Positions 35,330 through 43,828 of a stretch of DNA of 64,000 nt are shown here, piece after piece. The position numbers and the translations under genes were made by a program. Numbering within the stretch: the first letter of the stretch is position 1; each line of letters starts with the position of its first letter. Source of the DNA: CAWFXC01 sp963819735 (GTDB taxonomy: Bacteria; Actinomycetota; Acidimicrobiia; IMCC26256; DASPTH01); NCBI GenBank assembly GCA_963819735.1, contig CAWFXC010000001.1, forward strand, positions 2,232,001 to 2,296,000. The letters run 5' to 3'. The notes under the pieces were generated by a model. The model had not been told where the DNA came from, did not search any database, and saw only the letters and a program-made list of their open reading frames with translations.

Positions 35330-36841
35330 ATGCTGCTCCGGCGGCGGCTCCTGCTGCTTTTCGTCTCGATTCTCGTCGGGGTCGTGCTGTTGGGCGGGGC
35401 GGCGGTCGCGGTGATCCACGATCGCGATGCCGCGCAGGCCCGGGAACGTCGGCTCTCGGTTGCACTCGAGCGGGTCGCGCAGCTCGCGGTGGCCTACTCC
35501 GATCAGGAGACGGGTGAGCGCGGCTTCGCGCTCACCGGTGAGCCATCGTTCCTCGAGCCGTACACCGCCGGTCACCGGAGCGCCGAGACCGTGAGCCGGG
35601 GGCTGCGCGACGTCGTCGGCACCTCACAACTGCGTGCACTCGTGACGTCGACCGTCGCGGCAGGGAACCATTGGCGGACGCTGGCCGAGGGCGAGATCGC
35701 CCTGCGCAGGACCAGCGGTGCCGAAGCCGCTGCGGCATCGGTCGCCACCGGAGCCGGAAAGGCGCGGTTCGACCAGGTGCGCCGTCATCTCGCGCGCCTC
35801 TCCGCGGGCGTGCAGCGTGCGGAGAGCACCGCCGCCCGTCATCTCGACGCGGCGCGGGGTCGGCTCACGGCGTTGATCGTCGCGATGGGCGTGGCCGCGG
35901 TCGTGGGCACGGTGATCGCGGCGGTGTGCATCCGGCGCTGGGTCACCCGGCCGATCGACGCACTCGCCGCCGAAGTCCGGCGGGTCAGGGCGGGCGCGCT
36001 CGACTCCCCGATCGTCTCCGCGGGCCCGCCCGAGCTGGCGACGCTCGCCCTCGACGTCGACGCGATGCGGGGCCGGATCAAGCAACAGCTCGTGGAGTCC
36101 GAGCGCTCGCGCCAGGCCGTCGAGCAGAGCGCCGCGGTGGTGCTCACCCTCCGTTCCACGCTCGAACCCGACGTCGGCGAGCTGCCCGGCGGCTGGACGG
36201 TGGCCGGGACCATCCGGGCGGCCGAGGGTGTCATTGCCGGCGACTGCTACGACCTCTTCTCGGTGCCCGGTGGCGCGCTGGCGCTCGTCGTCGTCGACAT
36301 CGCGGGGCACGGCGCGACGGAGGGCATCCTCGCCCTGCGGTGCAAGGAGATCCTGCGGGCGTCCCTCAGCGCCGGGCAGGAGCCCGGTGCGGCCGTTGCG
36401 ACGGTGGCCGATCAGCTCGACGACATGGGCCCCGAGGTGTTCCTCACTGCGTTCGTCGCCGTGATCAGCACCCACGACGGGCGTCTGGCGTACGCGAACG
36501 CCGGTCACCCGCCGGCGTTGATCATCACCGCCGACGGGCACCAGGAGCTCGAGCGCACCGGGCCCCTCGTCGGGCTCCTGGCCCCGGGGTGGACGACGGC
36601 CGAGGCGTGGTTGCCGCCCGGCGCCAATCTCTGTGCCTACACCGACGGTGTCATCGAGAGCCGCAACGATGTCCGCGAGTTCTTCGGGCCCGACCGGCTC
36701 GTGACCCTGCTCCACGGCGCCCGCTGCGACCAAGCGCCGGCGGTGGTGAAGACCGTGCTGGACGAAGTGCAGCTTTTCTCAACCGGTGGACTGCGCGATG
36801 ACGCCACCATCGTCGTATTGTGTCGACCCGAGTCGAATTGA
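35330..36841 (+). CDS. CHASE3-HAMP-SpoIIE phosphatase (RsbU-like)
   Basis: The 503-residue product has an N-terminal membrane helix (LLLLFVSILVGVVLLGG), a periplasmic CHASE3 region (about 25-170; TGERGFALTGEPSFLEPY) and a second helix (about 180-203). HAMP follows (about 203-260), then a PP2C/SpoIIE phosphatase (about 285-500). Metal-binding motifs are intact: GDCYDLFSV, VVDIAGHGATEG, YANAGHPPALII, YTDGVIES and DDATIVVL. It should dephosphorylate a STAS antagonist on an outside signal. The start may be ATG 35330 or GTG 35321. The next gene is a STAS antagonist, its likely substrate. Confidence 0.9.
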   Translation: MLLRRRLLLLFVSILVGVVLLGGAAVAVIHDRDAAQARERRLSVALERVAQLAVAYSDQETGERGFALTGEPSFLEPYTAGHRSAETVSRGLRDVVGTSQLRALVTSTVAAGNHWRTLAEGEIALRRTSGAEAAAASVATGAGKARFDQVRRHLARLSAGVQRAESTAARHLDAARGRLTALIVAMGVAAVVGTVIAAVCIRRWVTRPIDALAAEVRRVRAGALDSPIVSAGPPELATLALDVDAMRGRIKQQLVESERSRQAVEQSAAVVLTLRSTLEPDVGELPGGWTVAGTIRAAEGVIAGDCYDLFSVPGGALALVVVDIAGHGATEGILALRCKEILRASLSAGQEPGAAVATVADQLDDMGPEVFLTAFVAVISTHDGRLAYANAGHPPALIITADGHQELERTGPLVGLLAPGWTTAEAWLPPGANLCAYTDGVIESRNDVREFFGPDRLVTLLHGARCDQAPAVVKTVLDEVQLFSTGGLRDDATIVVLCRPESN

Positions 36842-36862
36842 CGGTCTGAGGGGACGACACAC

Positions 36863-37177
36863 GTGGCGGAGCTGGAACTGGAGCCCCGCTCCTCCGACGA
36901 CGGCGCTGCCGAGGTCGTCGTCACGGGCGAGATCGACATGTCGACCGCGTCCGAGCTGCGAGATCTGTTGAACGGCCTGGTCGACTCCGGATCGAACCGG
37001 ATCCTGCTCGACTGCCGGGGACTCGAGTTCCTCGATTCTTCGGGCATCGGAGTGCTGGTGGCCGTACGGGCGCGTCTGGGCGACACCGGTTCGCTCACGC
37101 TGCAGTCGCCACCGGCTCACGTGCGCAAGGTGCTCGAGGTCACCGGGGTCACGGAGCAGGTCACGATCCTCCCCTGA
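36863..37177 (+). CDS. STAS-domain anti-sigma factor antagonist
   Basis: The 104-residue product is a single STAS domain with the phospho-acceptor loop CRGLEFLDSSGIGVLV and ITGEIDM-like strand (VVVTGEIDMSTASEL). Its GTG start is supported by GAGGGG eight bases upstream. It follows the phosphatase by 21 bases and is the second antagonist of the cluster; it probably pairs with one of the RsbW-like proteins. Confidence 0.88.
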   Translation: MAELELEPRSSDDGAAEVVVTGEIDMSTASELRDLLNGLVDSGSNRILLDCRGLEFLDSSGIGVLVAVRARLGDTGSLTLQSPPAHVRKVLEVTGVTEQVTILP

Positions 37178-37499
37178 CGCGGTCAGCGGTTTCGACCGAC
37201 CGCGGAACGGGAACCGTGCTGGCGCGACGCGGCGACGTCCGCGGCACGGATGCCGCGGCGCCGCCCCTGCGCCCCTCGTGCCCGGTCCGTCCGCAACCCC
37301 GCGTCGGTCCGGTGCCGCTCCGCTCGATCAGGTTCGAAATCGGCGCGCCGGGGATGCACCTTGAACCCTTCTTGCAGCAGACTCGGGACTGATCCACCCG
37401 CCTCCCACCCGGGACCATGACCATCCAGCCCTCCGCGCCCGTCGAACCCACTGAAGCGGCGCGGCCACGTTGGCCGCTCGATCCCCCGCTGGGCGGCCG
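37178..37499. other. 322-base gene-poor stretch
   Basis: No convincing gene is seen. It holds a CG-rich part followed by a possible 28-codon reading frame (ATG 37417, stop TGA 37501-37503) whose stop overlaps the acyltransferase ATG (ATGA). That frame (TIQPSAPVEPTEAARP) is Pro/Ala-rich and could be a short leader peptide or chance. No terminator with a T-run was found. Confidence 0.4.
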
Positions 37500-39560
37500 A
37501 TGACCAACACGAAACGAGCACGCCGCGTCCACTGGCCCGCGCTCGACGGTTGGCGCGGATTCACCATCTGGTTCGCCATCTCCGTGCACGCCGGTTACTT
37601 CACCGCCGGCGGTGTCCTGTCACTCGACACCTTCTTCGTCCTGTCCGGCTTCCTCATCACGGGCCTGCTGCTGCGCGAGTGGCGAGACCGGGAACGAATC
37701 GATCTGCCCGCGTTCTGGGCCCGTCGCGCCCGTCGGCTGTTGCCGGCGCTGTTCGTCGTGCTCGCCGCGATCGTCGGGTACGCGGCGTTCGTCGCGTCAC
37801 CGCTCGGGCTCGACGGTCTGCGCGGCGACATCGTCGCGACGTTGGGCTACGTCGCGAACTGGCGCTTCATCCTCTCCGGCCAGTCGTACTTCTCCAGCTT
37901 CACCACGCCGTCGCCGGTCTTGCACATGTGGTCGCTCGCGGTGGAAGAGCAGTTCTATCTGTTCTGGCCGCCCATGGTGCTCGGCGTCCTGTGGCTGGCC
38001 CGGCGGCGGTTCACGGCGACGACCGCAATCGTGTTGGTCGGGGTCGTCGCGTTCGTCGGCGCCGTCGCCTCCGCGATCTGGATGGTCGTGCTCTACACGC
38101 CGGGCGGTGATCCGTCGCGCGTCTACTACGGAACCGACACGCGCGCGCAGGCGATGCTGATCGGCGCGGTGCTGGCCGTGCTCGTGATGCTTCATGGTCC
38201 CGTCCGCTCGCGGGTCGGTCGCACCGCGTTGTCGGTCGCGGCCGCGTTCGGTCTCGTCGCGGTCGTGGCGCCTTGGTTCGCTTCGGATTCGGTTCGGGTC
38301 CACGACGTGTTTTACGGACACTTCGGTCTGCTCGCGTACTCGGTCGCCACCGCGATCGTGCTGTGGCGGCTGACACAACCGTCGCCCGGTCTGTTGGGGC
38401 GCGGCCTGGAAACTCGTCCGCTGCGCTGGGTCGGCGGGATCTCGTACGAGATGTACCTCTGGCACTGGCCGACGTATCTGGTGCTCACCGAGCCGCGCAC
38501 CCACCTGAGCGGTCTCCAATTGCTGGGCGTCCGCCTCGTGACGGTCGTGGCGCTGTCGTGGGCCACCCACACGATGGTCGACGAACCCATTCGCCGCGGG
38601 GTGCGCCTTCGTTCACCGCGGTTGGCGCGCGTCGCCGTCGTCGTGATGGTGGTGGCGGTCGGGCTCGGTACCGTCGCGGCCACCGTCGGGGCCGAACCGG
38701 CTTTGAGTGGCAACGTCGGTGAGCTGGTCGACCGCGGCGGGCCGCCGAAGGTGCCGGCGGCGAAGCAGTCGGGTTCGGCGCAGGCCGCCGTCAACGGCAC
38801 GAAGACTCCGGCGGCGGCGATCGTCACCGTGCCTCCTGCCCCGTTGAAGGTGCTCGTCGTCGGCGACTCGCAGGCGGCCACCCTGGCCCAGGGGCTCAAT
38901 GCCGACGGTGGGCACCACGGGCTCTCCTCACAGACGGGAGTGGTCATCTGGAACCGGGCGATCCTCGGGTGTTCCATCTCGAGCGCCCCGGTCTTCCTGA
39001 TCGACGGCGAGCGCCAGGACAACAAGTGCGGCGGGGTCGGATTCTGGCAGCGCCAGTGGGCGCAGGACGTCGTTGCCTTCCATCCCGACGCGGTCGTGGT
39101 GATGGCGGGAGCCTGGGACCTCTTCGACGTCGCCACGCCCGCCGGCACCGTCCTCTCGCCGGGCCAGCCGGCATGGACCGCGGCGTACGACCGCGACGTC
39201 GCACTGCTGTTCGACACCCTCCGGAGCACGGGCGCACCGGTGGTTGCCGTCGACCCGTCGTGTTACGGCCACAACGAGCTGCCCGGCACCGATCCGCAGT
39301 CGCCCGAGCGGCTCGACGCCACCCGCGTGGCGGCCGTTCACCAGGTCTGGGCCGACGAGGCGCGGGCGCACGGTGCGTCACTGGCTCCGCTCGACGGGCT
39401 GCTCTGCCCGGGGGGCACGTCGGATCCGTCGATCCGGCCCGACGGCGCGCACTTCGGCACTGCAGGCGCCGACCGCGCCGCGCCGCTGGTGGTCCAGGCC
39501 GTGCACGACGCGGTGGACGAGTCGGCGGCGGTGTCAGTCCTCGGAGCGCACACCCCGTAG
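37500..39560 (+). CDS. OafA/YrhL-type acyltransferase with C-terminal SGNH domain
   Basis: The 686-residue product has an AT3 membrane domain (about residues 10-390; ten helices). It begins PALDGWRGFTIWFA, with the LDTFFVLSGFLITGLLLREW motif and RRARRLLPAL. A periplasmic linker follows, then an SGNH-like domain (about 440-680) with VVGDSQAATLAQGL and a C-terminal DGAHFGTAGADRAA. Family members O-acetylate envelope glycans. The start at 37500 fits the AT3 start; TTG 37470 would add ten residues. The 3' end overlaps the convergent TetR gene by 27 bases. Confidence 0.88.
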   Translation: MTNTKRARRVHWPALDGWRGFTIWFAISVHAGYFTAGGVLSLDTFFVLSGFLITGLLLREWRDRERIDLPAFWARRARRLLPALFVVLAAIVGYAAFVASPLGLDGLRGDIVATLGYVANWRFILSGQSYFSSFTTPSPVLHMWSLAVEEQFYLFWPPMVLGVLWLARRRFTATTAIVLVGVVAFVGAVASAIWMVVLYTPGGDPSRVYYGTDTRAQAMLIGAVLAVLVMLHGPVRSRVGRTALSVAAAFGLVAVVAPWFASDSVRVHDVFYGHFGLLAYSVATAIVLWRLTQPSPGLLGRGLETRPLRWVGGISYEMYLWHWPTYLVLTEPRTHLSGLQLLGVRLVTVVALSWATHTMVDEPIRRGVRLRSPRLARVAVVVMVVAVGLGTVAATVGAEPALSGNVGELVDRGGPPKVPAAKQSGSAQAAVNGTKTPAAAIVTVPPAPLKVLVVGDSQAATLAQGLNADGGHHGLSSQTGVVIWNRAILGCSISSAPVFLIDGERQDNKCGGVGFWQRQWAQDVVAFHPDAVVVMAGAWDLFDVATPAGTVLSPGQPAWTAAYDRDVALLFDTLRSTGAPVVAVDPSCYGHNELPGTDPQSPERLDATRVAAVHQVWADEARAHGASLAPLDGLLCPGGTSDPSIRPDGAHFGTAGADRAAPLVVQAVHDAVDESAAVSVLGAHTP

Positions 39561-40145
39561 GCCGAACCACGCGAGCTCGGCGACCCACGGCGCGAGCTGC
39601 TGCGGGTCGTGCGGGCCGTCGGGGTCGGTCAGCGCGTGACGGCTGATGCCCTCGGCCATGCCGACGAGTGCGTGGGCGAGCACCTGCCGGTGCTCGGGCG
39701 AGCCGTGGATCTCGATGAGGGTGCTGACCGCGGCCGCGGTGTCGGTGAGGACGCGATCGACGACGTCGGCGAACTCGGGATCGTTGCGCGCCGATGCCCC
39801 GAACAGGAGACGGAACGCGGCGCGATCGCTCTCGACGAAGCTGAAGTATGCGGCGAAGCCTTCCTCGACGCGCGCCCGACCGGTCTCCACGCTCATGGTC
39901 GCCTTGGTGAGCACCTCGAGCAGCCGCCCGCCCACATCCTCGAGCACGGCGACGAACAACGCGCGCTTTGACGGGAAGTGCTGGTAGAAGACCGGCTTGG
40001 TCACGCCCGCCGCGAGTGCGAGGTCGTCCATGGCGGTGGCGTAGAAGCCGCGTTCGGCGAACTCGACGCACGCGACGTCGAGCAGTTGGCGTCGTCGTTC
40101 GTCGGGCGCGAGGCGCGGTGCCGATGGGCGCCGGGGCGCGTTCAC
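39534..40145 (-). CDS. TetR-family transcriptional regulator
   Basis: The 203-residue product has a TetR HTH (about 14-60; RRRQLLDVACVEFAERGFYA, then AGVTKPVFYQHFPSKRALF). The C-terminal ligand domain has no recognised relatives. The GTG at 40145 overlaps the aldo/keto reductase stop (GTGA), so the two form an operon. It probably represses the reductase and itself (inference). Confidence 0.85.
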   Translation of the reverse strand: MNAPRRPSAPRLAPDERRRQLLDVACVEFAERGFYATAMDDLALAAGVTKPVFYQHFPSKRALFVAVLEDVGGRLLEVLTKATMSVETGRARVEEGFAAYFSFVESDRAAFRLLFGASARNDPEFADVVDRVLTDTAAAVSTLIEIHGSPEHRQVLAHALVGMAEGISRHALTDPDGPHDPQQLAPWVAELAWFGLRGVRSED

Positions 40146-41155
40146 CCGCCGGTGCTCGATTTCAACGGCATCTCGTAGCGGTTCGTGACGCCGAAGTTGG
40201 CGTCCCACCGCGCGTCGAGCTCGGCTTTCTCGTCGGCGCTCAGCGGCAGGTCGGAAGCCGCGGCGTACTCGCGCACGTCCTCGACCGTCACACACGTGGG
40301 CAGCACCGTGGTGAACGCCGGATCGGCGAGGATGCCGGCGATCGCCGCTTGCCCGACGGTGCGGCCCGTGCCTTCCCAGAGGAACGTGAGCGTCTCGGCC
40401 TTGTCGAAGTTGTCGAGCATGTTCTCGGGATTGCGGTGCGAGCGGTGGTCTTCGGGCGGGAACACCGTGTCGCGCGTGATCCGACCCGACAACGTGTCGG
40501 ACGCGTGCGGCACGCGCGAGATGAGCCCGACGTTGCCCTCGGCGACGGCAGGTTCGGCTGCGAACGTTCGGCCCGGCTCCTGCTCGAGCACGTTGAACAC
40601 CGTCTGCAACGACACGATCGGCCGGGTGCGTAGGGCCTCGAGCCCTTCGTCGACCCAACCGATAGCCGGGCCCAACGCGACGCCGAGCTCTCGGATCTTG
40701 CCCTCGTCGCGGAACTTCACCAGCTCTTCCCAGAGCGCGTCGTCGAGGATGGGCTCGATGCGAGTGTTGTGCAATTGGTAGAGGTCGATGTAGTCGGTGC
40801 CCAACCGTTGCAGTGAGGCCTCGAGTTGCTCGCGTACCGACTGCGGCTCCCAGTCGTGGGGGCGCTCGGATTGTCCCGGGTACTTGCGGGCGGCGTCGAT
40901 GTCGTAGCCGCACTTCGTCGTGAGGACGATCTCGTCGCGCCGAGACTTGAGCACGTCGGCGAGGAGCTCTTCACCGATGCCCGCTTTCCCGTACACCGGC
41001 GCGGTGTCGATGAAGTTGATGCCGGAGTCGAGGGCGGCGTGCAGCAGCCCCTGCTTGTCGTCGACGACGCCCCACCAGTCGCTGGCGAGGGTCCACACTC
41101 CGAAGCCGACCTCCGAGACCTCGAGGTCGCTTCGGCCGAAGCGGCGGTAGCGCAC
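40142..41155 (-). CDS. Aldo/keto reductase
   Basis: The 337-residue product starts at GTG 41155 behind GGAG. Catalytic residues: Asp and Tyr in FIDTAPVYGKAGIGEE, Lys in VLTTKCGYD and His in LYQLHNTRI. It resembles the YajO/PdxI type of aldo/keto reductases. It is coupled to the TetR gene downstream by GTGA. A further in-frame extension upstream to 41260 lacks an SD and adds a low-complexity stretch. Confidence 0.88.
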   Translation of the reverse strand: MRYRRFGRSDLEVSEVGFGVWTLASDWWGVVDDKQGLLHAALDSGINFIDTAPVYGKAGIGEELLADVLKSRRDEIVLTTKCGYDIDAARKYPGQSERPHDWEPQSVREQLEASLQRLGTDYIDLYQLHNTRIEPILDDALWEELVKFRDEGKIRELGVALGPAIGWVDEGLEALRTRPIVSLQTVFNVLEQEPGRTFAAEPAVAEGNVGLISRVPHASDTLSGRITRDTVFPPEDHRSHRNPENMLDNFDKAETLTFLWEGTGRTVGQAAIAGILADPAFTTVLPTCVTVEDVREYAAASDLPLSADEKAELDARWDANFGVTNRYEMPLKSSTGG

Positions 41156-41299
41156 GGTGGCTCCTTTTCGCCCGGCGTTCGCATCACGGGCGTTCGTGTT
41201 CGCGGTCGCGCAATCTACTCCCAGGTCGCGACGAGCCTCCTGCTCGCCGCTCCCGCTCACGACTGCTCCCCGCGACTCCCGCGGCCGGGTCCGGCCGGC

Positions 41300-41569
41300 C
41301 TACCCGCGTTCGCGATCCTCGCGTTCGGCGGCGCGCAGGCCGTAGCCCATCACGATCGGCACCGGCAGCACCACGCACGCGGCGATCAGCGCCACCGCGG
41401 TGGCGGTGACCAGTCCGCTCGGGAAGCCGGTCACCGCGGCGATGAGGAACAGCACCACTGCCAGGAGCAGCAGGGAGTACCCGACCCGTTTGGCCAGACC
41501 CACCCACCGGGCGATCCGCGCCCGCCGGACGACGACGGGGTCGGAATCGGGATTCACCACTCCGACCAT
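41300..41569 (-). CDS. Small membrane protein, unknown
   Basis: The 89-residue product has two hydrophobic helices (SLLLLAVVLFLIAAVTGF about 33-50 and VTATAVALIAACVVLPVPIV about 54-73) and a charged tail (EREDRERG). The start may be ATG 41569 or GTG 41557; the latter overlaps the glycosyltransferase stop (GTGA) and would give 85 residues. It is in the same transcript as the glycosyltransferase. No family is recognised. Confidence 0.6.
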   Translation of the reverse strand: MVGVVNPDSDPVVVRRARIARWVGLAKRVGYSLLLLAVVLFLIAAVTGFPSGLVTATAVALIAACVVLPVPIVMGYGLRAAEREDRERG

Positions 41570-42636
41570 CCTGCCCCGGCGAACACGCCTTCGAGTCGTC
41601 GGGGGAGGTCGGCGAGCGAGCAGTGCGGCCGGACCCGTTCGACGTTGGCGGCGAGCGCCGTTGGATCCGGGTGGCGCAGCCAGGCCTGCACGCCGGCCGG
41701 ATCGTCGATCGAGAGCAGGCGCACCCCGAATGCCCGGAGCTCGTCCAGTACCGGGTAGTCACCCACCGCGATCGGCCGCCGGTGCGCGATGGACTCGATC
41801 ACGGGGTTCCCGAATCCTTCCCACGTCGATGGGAAGAGCACGACGTCGGCGGCGGCGTAGGCGTCGGGGGCGGACGCCGCCCGGCCGATCGTCACCGGCA
41901 CCGCCGAGTCAGCCACGAGCCGCGCGAACACGTCGTCGTAGCCGTCTTCTGCGGGCCCGGTGATCCAGAGCTTGAACCGCCGCGTTGGTTCGCGCGCCGC
42001 GAGCGCGGCCGCGAACTCGATCGCGGCCGGGACGTTCTTGCGCGGGATCGCGCGTGTCGGCTGCAGGAGCACGGTGTCGTCCGGCGCGAAGCCGAACGCG
42101 GTACGCGTCGCGTCGCGGTCGCCGAGGATTGGGTCGAGGTCGAACGCGTTGCGCAAAGTGATCGCGGCGAACCCGCGGTTCTCGAGTTGGACGCGCGAGA
42201 AGTCGTTGATGGTCACGTGCAACGAGTCCGGTCGCGCCGGTGGGATACCAGGAGGAGAGAAGAGACCGGCGCGTTGCCACGGAAGGTCGTGGTGATGGAA
42301 CACGACCCGGCCCGTGTGTTCGCGCAGCACGTCGGCGGCGAGGCTCGCGGCGTCGGGATTGATCGGCAGCGAGCAGAGGTTCTCGACGATCACGAGCTGC
42401 GTGCCCGCGAGTGCTGCCGCGAGCGCACCCGGATCCGGTGCGCTTCCTTCGGCGGGGTCGATGGCGAGGAACGAGAGCCACGTGTCGTCGGGGCGCAGAC
42501 CGTCGTCGAGCTCACCGGCGACACGCCGTACGTGGAAGCCGAGCTCATGCAGTGCCCACTCCCACTTCCTGGCTTCGACCGCGACGCCGTCGGCACCGCC
42601 GAGTCGATAGGAGAGCTGGACCGCGACGGGAGTCAT
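41554..42636 (-). CDS. Glycosyltransferase family 4-like (GT-B)
   Basis: The 360-residue product has a GT-B fold. The N-terminal half opens with SYRLGGADGVAVEARKWEWA, as in GT4 enzymes. The C-terminal half has PTRAIPRKNVPAAIEFAAAL and the donor site ADVVLFPSTWEGFGNPVIES with the Glu of the EX7E motif. It should transfer a sugar from an NDP donor to a cell-surface or secreted acceptor. It is followed by the small membrane gene in the same operon. Confidence 0.82.
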   Translation of the reverse strand: MTPVAVQLSYRLGGADGVAVEARKWEWALHELGFHVRRVAGELDDGLRPDDTWLSFLAIDPAEGSAPDPGALAAALAGTQLVIVENLCSLPINPDAASLAADVLREHTGRVVFHHHDLPWQRAGLFSPPGIPPARPDSLHVTINDFSRVQLENRGFAAITLRNAFDLDPILGDRDATRTAFGFAPDDTVLLQPTRAIPRKNVPAAIEFAAALAAREPTRRFKLWITGPAEDGYDDVFARLVADSAVPVTIGRAASAPDAYAAADVVLFPSTWEGFGNPVIESIAHRRPIAVGDYPVLDELRAFGVRLLSIDDPAGVQAWLRHPDPTALAANVERVRPHCSLADLPRRLEGVFAGAGWSEW

Positions 42637-42675
42637 CGCAGGGGAGACTCGCGCGTTCGGAGGAGAGCGGGCGGA

Positions 42676-43388
42676 TCAGCGAGGCGCGCGGCCACGCTCA
42701 CGACTCAGGCGACGGTTCGTCGCGTCGAGCAGCGCGCGGGCGACGGCGTCGTCGCGGTCGCGGCGCACGACGGCCGAACCTGAGACCTCGAGCTCGATCG
42801 GCGGGTCGACGTAGACCACCGTCACGATCGCCACGCGGGTTCCGCCGACGCGGCTGACGTCGGCGCTCGAGATGTGGACCGCTTCGGCCGCGGGCTCGAC
42901 CTGGCGCAACGCGTCGAGCGCGGCCGTGGCCACCAGCTGTGGCCGGGCCATGCTCGCCACCGATCCCTCGGCGTAGCCGGTGTGCTCACGCTCGTTCTCG
43001 ACCAGCACGACGCGCACCTGAGCGCGCAGACCCACCGAATCGACGTGGATGCTGCCGACCCGCGCGCTTCGGCGCGGGGCAACTGGATGCCGACGGGCGC
43101 GTTCTGCTCGTTGGTGTTGAGCTGGGCGACAGACACGATCCGGTGATCGAGCTCGAGCCCGAACACGGTCTGCGCGACGGCCCTCACGTCGCGCACAGTC
43201 TGCTTCGCCGGTTTGCTGTGGTCCGAGAGAACGTGCACCTCGATCGGCCGTCCGGTGCGGTCGCCGACCACCCGGACCGCGAGGACGCCGGCCAAGCGGC
43301 ACAGCTCGTCCTCGAGCTCCCGGAGCTCGGTGCCCGCGTCGGGGCCTTCTTCCGACGCCAATTCGTCGTTCGACCACTCAGTCGGCAT
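42676..43388 (-). pseudogene. Hypothetical conserved protein, frameshifted
   Basis: The gene is split between two frames. The first half (TEWSNDELASEEG, then LAGVLAVRVVGDRTGRPIEV and DHRIVSVAQLN) continues in the next frame as VGSIHVDSVGLRAQVRVVLV and MARPQLVATAALDALRQVEP. A one-base deletion near CCC 43059-43061 (a G-run on the coding strand) explains the shift. Restored length is 237 residues with no recognised domain; the pattern of short strands suggests a repeat of ACT-like or cystathionine-type folds. It is upstream of the glycosyltransferase on the same strand, 39 bases apart. Confidence 0.7.
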
Positions 43389-43409
43389 GGCGATCCCGTC
43401 AGTTGCCCG

Positions 43410-43425
43410 AGGGCCTGCAGGCCCT
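43410..43425. promoter_or_regulatory. Perfect 16-bp palindrome
   Basis: AGGGCCTGCAGGCCCT reads the same on both strands. It lies 22 bases upstream of the start of the gene at 43388, in the shared control region before the HD-GYP pair. A dimeric regulator site or a hairpin are both possible. Confidence 0.45.
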
Positions 43426-43687
43426 ACCCGGCAATAGCATACGGCCTTTTGACCACGCTGCGTGGGGGGCTCCCGTTGCCTGTGTTACTCGTGGGGCTTG
43501 CGTTGCGGGCCCCATTCGCGTGAAACTATGGCCTTCCTCATATCTGGGAGGAGGGGAAGACATCCTGTCTCGGGGTGGAGACGGCAAGGCCTTGGCCTGA
43601 ATGAAAACGAGTACCTGAAGCGAAGCGACCTGTCCGTAGGGCTCTCAGCGTTGCCCATGCGGGAGATCAAGGTTTCGGGGGTGTCTC

Positions 43688-43774
43688 GTGAAGAAGGCCA
43701 TGGTTCGTATTGCGGCCAGCGGATCGGCAGTGGTCGCATTGCTGCTCGCCGGTGGTGCGGCGAAGTTCCGCTAA
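43688..43774 (+). CDS. 28-residue signal-peptide-like ORF
   Basis: GTG 43688 opens MKKAMVRIAASGSAVVALLL, ending AGGAAKFR before TAA. This has the charged start, hydrophobic core and small residues of a secretion signal, with little mature part. No clear SD (GGGGGTG lies five bases upstream). It may be a true small peptide, the remnant of a larger secreted protein, or chance; the rest of the local sequence looks non-coding. Confidence 0.35.
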   Translation: MKKAMVRIAASGSAVVALLLAGGAAKFR

Positions 43775-43828
43775 CCAACATGTCAGTCGCTAAGGCCTTG
43801 CCATCTCTATCCCGATTCCAGCCCTCAC

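Larger units (their letters stand above)
43389..43828. other. 440-base stretch without a clear gene; possible structured RNA leader
   Basis: No good gene covers this stretch. It contains a perfect 16-bp palindrome (43410-43425), a hairpin CCACGC-T-GCGTGG near 43456-43468, a purine-rich tract near 43548-43558, short self-complementary patches around CAAGGCCTTG (43586-43595), and a 28-codon signal-like ORF at 43688. AGGCCTTG recurs at 43793-43800. The layout, downstream of which lies a signalling gene, could fit a structured leader, but I could not match a known riboswitch consensus by eye (no c-di-GMP, TPP or ydaO pattern). Confidence 0.4.

Noticed and set aside
43545..43665. c-di-GMP (GEMM) riboswitch
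   Set aside because: GACGGCAAGGCC resembles part of the consensus, but the second half and pairing are absent.
43388..43828. Selenocysteine or tmRNA-type RNA genes
   Set aside because: No tRNA-like ends or tag-peptide frame were found on either strand.
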